From JACOVP01 sp964390715 (GTDB taxonomy: Archaea > Nanobdellota > Nanobdellia > SCGC-AAA011-G17 > UBA489), in assembly GCA_964390715.1 (NCBI GenBank), contig CAYMIM010000036.1, positions 1-16,817 on the forward strand: a stretch of 16,817 nucleotides of DNA. The letters run 5' to 3'. A program made the position numbers and the translations under genes. This document shows positions 14,519 to 16,817 of the stretch, piece by piece (within the stretch, counting starts at the first letter, position 1; every line of letters starts with the position of its first letter). The notes below the pieces were generated by a model, which saw only the letters and a program-made list of their open reading frames with translations, did not search any database and was not told the DNA's origin.

Positions 14519-14560
14519 TTTATATAGCTCTTAAGAAGTCCTAAAAACTAGAGGGGGTGA
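14519..14560 (+). promoter_or_regulatory. Promoter and strong ribosome site of the Cys-rich membrane protein gene
   Basis: TTTATATA (14519-14526) predicts a start near 14548. The short leader holds GAGGGGGTGA (14551-14560), a long Shine-Dalgarno sequence 6 nt before the ATG at 14567. This is one of few first-in-unit genes here with both a leader and a strong ribosome site. Confidence 0.6.
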
Positions 14561-14566
14561 ACAGAT

Positions 14567-14830
14567 ATGGCTAAAAAGATGATGGGCAATATGTCAGGAA
14601 AGAAAGGATGCTCATGCAGCGTGGGAAAGATGATTCTAGGAGTTATTTTTATCGCGGCAGGACTCTATGCTGTAGTAGCAGGATTCAATGCGCAAGCCAA
14701 TTTCGGACAGCTAGGTATGCTCAATATATTCCTCTATTATGTCGTAGGTATCTTCTTGATCTGTGTTGGTAAATTCTTCAAGAAAGCCTCATACATGTGC
14801 TGTGATGCGCATAATATGATGTGTAAATAA
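14567..14830 (+). CDS. Small Cys-rich two-helix membrane protein
   Basis: The protein has 87 residues. A Lys/Met/Gly-rich N-terminus contains C15xC17 (GCSCSVGK). Two transmembrane helices follow, about residues 22-42 (ILGVIFIAAGLYAVVAGF) and 50-68 (MLNIFLYYVVGIFLICVGKF). The C-terminus is Cys/Met/His-rich (YMCCDAHNMMCK). The two termini, likely on the same side of the membrane, carry at least five cysteines plus Met and His, enough to bind a metal or respond to redox state (inference). The strong ribosome site suggests high expression. Its own promoter separates it from the DoxX gene, but proximity may reflect a shared membrane redox role. Family not recognised by name. Confidence 0.75.
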   Translation: MAKKMMGNMSGKKGCSCSVGKMILGVIFIAAGLYAVVAGFNAQANFGQLGMLNIFLYYVVGIFLICVGKFFKKASYMCCDAHNMMCK

Positions 14831-14831
14831 A

Positions 14832-14853
14832 CTTTTTCTTCTTTTTTCTTCTC
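14832..14853 (+). terminator. T-rich terminator after the Cys-rich membrane gene
   Basis: Two T-rich runs (CTTTTTCTTC and TTTTTTCTTCTC) immediately follow the TAA, as expected for archaeal U-tract termination. No clear hairpin is seen. Confidence 0.5.
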
Positions 14854-14907
14854 ATAAATAAGCTTCTATTTCTCGATGAATTTAGAAAAAGAAACCAGAT
14901 ACATATC

Positions 14908-14945
14908 TTTATATAGGCAGGGATATACTATATCTGCATAGTATA
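14908..14945 (+). promoter_or_regulatory. TATA box and 22-bp operator-like dyad of the zinc-ribbon gene
   Basis: TTTATATA (14908-14915) predicts transcription near 14937. TATACTAT and ATAGTATA (14924-14931, 14938-14945) form a perfect 8-bp inverted repeat with a 6-nt spacer straddling that point, a classic repressor position. The resulting leader of about 79 nt is unusually long for this window. Confidence 0.55.
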
Positions 14946-15015
14946 CAGTACTCTTTCTAACGAATGAGCAATGTAGGACTACAGAAATAAATCAATACAC
15001 AAGGTGTAAGAACAA

Positions 15016-15192
15016 ATGAAACAAAATTTTGGATCAGATGATAGAGGCCCACGAAGAAGCTTCGGCGGACCTAGAGAGATGCATAAAGCAGTATGTGGCG
15101 ACTGTGGCCAAGAATGTGAAGTACCATTCAAGCCTATGGAAGGAAAACCAGTTTACTGTCGAGAATGCTATCCAAAGCACAAGAAATTCTAA
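15016..15192 (+). CDS. Small CxxC-x17-CxxC zinc-ribbon protein
   Basis: The protein has 58 residues. A Gly/Arg/Asp-rich N-terminal tail (GPRRSFGGPREMH) precedes a zinc ribbon with C27xxC30, C34 and C48xxC51. Exactly 17 residues separate the inner cysteines, and the core CEVPFKP, then GKPVYCRECY, is characteristic of the small archaeal/bacterial CxxC-x17-CxxC family. The Gly/Arg tail suggests RNA binding, and relatives are often expressed with RNA helicases or cold-shock genes (general recollection). AAGGTG lies about 10 nt before the ATG. Promoter, dyad and long leader upstream, plus a T-tract terminator downstream, mark a separately regulated single gene. It is easy to miss because of its size, and a longer overlapping frame on the same strand is spurious. 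Confidence 0.85.
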   Translation: MKQNFGSDDRGPRRSFGGPREMHKAVCGDCGQECEVPFKPMEGKPVYCRECYPKHKKF

Positions 15193-15223
15193 ACTAACTA
15201 GAATTACGCTCAAAAAGACGTTG

Positions 15224-15249
15224 ACTTTTTTTTCTTTTTTTCTTTTTCT
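15224..15249 (+). terminator. T-tract terminator after the zinc-ribbon gene
   Basis: Long T runs (CTTTTTTTTC, CTTTTTTTC, CTTTTTC) follow about 30 nt after the stop, a strong archaeal U-tract terminator in the convergent intergenic region. Confidence 0.65.
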
Positions 15250-15372
15250 CAAATAACTAAAACCATCATTTTGCCCCGTCAGTGAGAACTATAGAACTAA
15301 TAAAATAAAGAATAAGAAGGTATAAATTTTAAATATCGTCTTTAGTAAAATATTTATCCATAAGCAGAAATA

Positions 15373-15750
15373 TTAATCTATATCAGGATCATACAAGACA
15401 CCATTATATTCGTCCGTATCAGGATCATACAAAACACCATTAAACTTATTTACTAGGCTTTGAGTTAATCGGTCTGCTTCCTCAAAGTTCTCAGGATTAA
15501 AATTGACATTTGCTTCTGAAACAACAGAAAAACCAGCTCTACGCCAATTAGGTACATCTTCTGAATCTTCAGTTTTCTGTACATGAGGGGAATAAAACAT
15601 ACAAGGCCAAGGATTGTCTGTTCTTTCAAAAATAAGATAATCACCAGAACCATCTTTTTTCTTTTCAATAGAGGTATAACCTTGCTGCTTCATGAAATCT
15701 TCTAAACCAGTTGGTTCTTGTTCAAATCCAATAAAAAGATCTAAAGTCAT
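15373..15750 (-). CDS. Unrecognised cytosolic protein with tandem C-terminal repeat
   Basis: The protein has 125 residues from the ATG at 15750, one nt after the stop of the upstream gene. A longer frame would overlap that gene deeply and is unlikely. Composition is acidic, with no signal or membrane segment. Beta-prone segments (LDLFIGFE, GDYLIFER, FSVVSEANVNF) alternate with a helix (FEEADRLTQSLVNKF), suggesting a compact alpha/beta fold. The C-terminus repeats NGVLYDPDTDEY and NGVLYDPDID through a 36-bp tandem duplication. The ending NGVLYDPD resembles C-termini of some small immunity-like hypothetical proteins (weak recollection). It forms a probable two-gene unit with the 118-residue gene upstream. 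Function unknown. Confidence 0.7.
   Translation of the reverse strand: MTLDLFIGFEQEPTGLEDFMKQQGYTSIEKKKDGSGDYLIFERTDNPWPCMFYSPHVQKTEDSEDVPNWRRAGFSVVSEANVNFNPENFEEADRLTQSLVNKFNGVLYDPDTDEYNGVLYDPDID
15381..15442 (-). repeat. 36-bp tandem duplication in the gene end
   Basis: Two copies of a 26-bp unit (15381-15406 and 15417-15442) differ at one base and are spaced by a 36-bp period, encoding two near-identical 12-residue blocks. The near identity suggests a recent slippage or duplication event that kept the frame. Confidence 0.85.
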
Positions 15751-15751
15751 G

Positions 15752-16108
15752 TTAAGCCGCCAACGCGTAACCCTTTCCTGATGGGAAAGCAAGTTCGCCT
15801 CTGAAAGGTTCATCTCTTTGATATAAAGGAGATTGATAAGATTGATTAACAACTGCCGCTAATTCACCTGCTGTTTCTTTGCCTGTAGCTCCTTGATAAC
15901 GAGCTTGTAAAACATATCGCATGCCAGCGTTTTTAGCTTGACCAACCAATGCTTTAAGGGCAGAATCTCCTTGCACAGGTAGATTGTCTACACTTTCTGT
16001 TATAAGCTCCAATTGATTAGGTGTTTGAGCCATGTTTCTGATAGTTGGTAGTTCTGCTGTAATATCCTTCTCCAAAAATCCATAAATAGCATCACGACTG
16101 TTTTTCAT
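15752..16108 (-). CDS. Unrecognised small protein, first gene of a two-gene unit
   Basis: The protein has 118 residues: a helical N-terminal half (KNSRDAIYGFLEKDITAELP, LELITESVDNLP), then KALVGQAKNAGMRYVLQARYQG, and a Gly/Pro-rich C-terminus (FPSGKGYALAA). It has no cysteine, signal peptide or membrane helix. A TATA box (TTTATATA, 16131-16138) is centred 26.5 bp before the ATG, so the message is leaderless. Its stop is one nt from the next gene's ATG, implying coupled expression. Tight pairing of two small cytosolic proteins with unknown folds could indicate a toxin-antitoxin or effector-immunity type pair, but no catalytic motif supports this. Function unknown. Confidence 0.65.
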   Translation of the reverse strand: MKNSRDAIYGFLEKDITAELPTIRNMAQTPNQLELITESVDNLPVQGDSALKALVGQAKNAGMRYVLQARYQGATGKETAGELAAVVNQSYQSPLYQRDEPFRGELAFPSGKGYALAA

Positions 16109-16130
16109 ACCTAGTATTAAGCTAAGCTAC

Positions 16131-16138
16131 TATATAAA
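16131..16138 (-). promoter_or_regulatory. TATA box of the unrecognised two-gene unit
   Basis: TTTATATA on the minus strand (within GGTTTATATAGTAG) is a consensus archaeal TATA box 26.5 bp before the ATG at 16108. Confidence 0.65.
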
Positions 16139-16182
16139 CCTTTCTATTTTTACCACTATGAAGTGACATTAGAGAAGTGTTC

Positions 16183-16269
16183 ATAAAGAGCCTCAGGAGA
16201 AGCTATAAAGAGCTTTTAGACAATGAGAAAAGATATATTAAGTAAGCATCAAAAATAAACCTTTAAATA
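16183..16269 (+). promoter_or_regulatory. Promoter region of the 2OG oxygenase gene
   Basis: TTTAAATA (16262-16269) is centred 27.5 bp before the ATG at 16293. Farther up, the nonamer ATAAAGAGC occurs twice as a direct repeat (16183-16191 and 16205-16213), 22 bp apart, about two helical turns. This could be a regulator site. Confidence 0.45.
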
Positions 16270-16292
16270 AGACTCTCTTAAGATCTAACAGC

Positions 16293-16817
16293 ATGAAATC
16301 TCTCTTGAAAGAATGGCTCAACCCAGTCTATCTGACCGAGAAAAAACGCTCGCAAATCAAAGAGCAATTCGTAAACAACAAGCCCTTTCCCCACTACCTC
16401 TTCGAAGACTTCCTATTGCCAGATCAAGCCTTAGAGCTGCGGAAAATCTTAGTGACTTCTCCTTTTGAAGAGAAAGACGCGGACTTATTTTTCTTTGCCC
16501 AGACTGAAGATCTCCACAACTGTAATGAAACTTTAATCAAAGACTTTCTGGCGTTCCTCGCGTCAGAAGAGCTTCATGACTTGCTTACTAAGATCACAGG
16601 AAAAAAGCTCGTGCGAACCATAGATGCCTTCGGCGCGGTCTACCCTCCTACAGGCTATTTATTGCCGCATGACGATATGCTTGAAGGACGTGCTGTCGCT
16701 TATGTCTGCAATATGTCCCAAGGTTTCAAGAAAACTGATGGTGGCGCTTTAGAGTTATTCTCCACAGAAAATCACGTGCCTAAAGAGGTAGTTAAAACTT
16801 ATGTCCCCAAATGGAAT
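16293..16817 (+). CDS. Partial OGFOD1/Tpa1-like 2-oxoglutarate and Fe(II)-dependent oxygenase
   Basis: The first 175 residues are present and the 3' end is beyond the window. The N-terminal NPVYLTEKKRSQIKEQF and PFPHYLFEDFLLPDQALELRKIL open the fold as in OGFOD1/Tpa1/P4H-type oxygenases. LPHDDMLEGRAVAYV carries the HxD iron ligands (H126, D128), and DGGALELF is the strand typical of OGFOD1/Tpa1-related enzymes. The distal His and the 2-oxoglutarate-binding Arg lie outside. In eukaryotes this family hydroxylates a proline in ribosomal protein uS12, and an archaeal substrate is not known to me. The ATG at 16293 is set by a TATA box and gives a leaderless message. Codons are richer in G and C than in the neighbouring unknown genes. 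Confidence 0.85.
   Translation, partial: MKSLLKEWLNPVYLTEKKRSQIKEQFVNNKPFPHYLFEDFLLPDQALELRKILVTSPFEEKDADLFFFAQTEDLHNCNETLIKDFLAFLASEELHDLLTKITGKKLVRTIDAFGAVYPPTGYLLPHDDMLEGRAVAYVCNMSQGFKKTDGGALELFSTENHVPKEVVKTYVPKWN

Noticed and set aside
15029..15256. Longer plus-strand frame and a hydrophobic minus-strand frame over the zinc-ribbon gene
   Set aside because: The 58-residue frame at 15016 has the precise cysteine pattern, ribosome site and promoter. The longer one runs into the T-tract, and the minus one is hydrophobic only because it complements A-rich coding.
15330..15356. Inverted repeat TAAATAT/ATATTTA after the minus-strand unknown gene
   Set aside because: All arms are A/T with a 13-nt loop in an AT-rich spacer, so chance is likely.
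15381..15442. Short repeat considered as CRISPR or mobile-element end
   Set aside because: There are only two tandem copies with an in-frame 36-bp period inside a coding region, so it is a gene-internal duplication.
16224..16259. Tiny plus-strand frame (11 codons) before the oxygenase gene
   Set aside because: It is too short, upstream of the TATA box, and has no supporting signal.

Overview
The window looks archaeal, most likely from the DPANN lineage (Woesearchaeota/Pacearchaeota-like; this placement is inference). Supporting evidence: archaeal-type TATA boxes centred about 25-29 bp from start codons, many apparently leaderless genes, a DUF2073/DUF2072/Era-like GTPase triad, an archaeal VapBC pair, secreted Ig-like S-layer-type proteins, and RtcB plus archease. 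Most genes from the left edge to about 12.7 kb run on the minus strand. To the right they are mostly plus, with one minus pair.

Left (1-5.9 kb, minus): a cell-surface block. It holds a partial single-pass membrane protein running off the edge, a small membrane-anchored protein translationally coupled to an 881-residue secreted double beta-helix protein, a 448-residue S-layer-like Ig-domain protein with a C-terminal anchor, and a smaller protein of the same plan. An intronless tRNA-Trp(CCA) gene follows at 5940-6013.

Middle (6-12.7 kb): the arvC-arvB-arvA (oapC/B/A) operon, linked in Haloferax to membrane vesiculation, then archease and rtcB for tRNA splicing ligation. Archease and rtcB are separated by a plus-strand island holding a small lipoprotein-like gene and a free-standing LAGLIDADG homing endonuclease gene with N-terminal HTH repeats. 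rtcB carries a 502-residue intein directly before its active-site cysteine. The endonuclease gene ends 10 bp from the last canonical rtcB codon. rtcB then has no stop at its usual place and reads through antisense to the endonuclease gene, giving a 25-residue strongly hydrophobic tail. This junction is the most unusual thing in the window.

Right (12.8-16.8 kb): a helical hypothetical gene, a vapB-vapC toxin-antitoxin pair with an inverted repeat over its start region, a DoxX-family membrane protein, a small Cys-rich two-helix membrane protein, a 58-residue CxxC-x17-CxxC zinc ribbon with a long leader and an operator-like dyad, a minus-strand pair of unrecognised genes (one with a 36-bp tandem duplication), and the N-terminal part of an OGFOD1/Tpa1-like 2-oxoglutarate oxygenase running off the right edge.

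Transcription signals are coherent. First genes tend to have a TATA box and little or no leader, while downstream operon genes have Shine-Dalgarno sites. No gene-free stretch exceeds 300 bp. I see no CRISPR array, insertion sequence, rRNA or replication origin.
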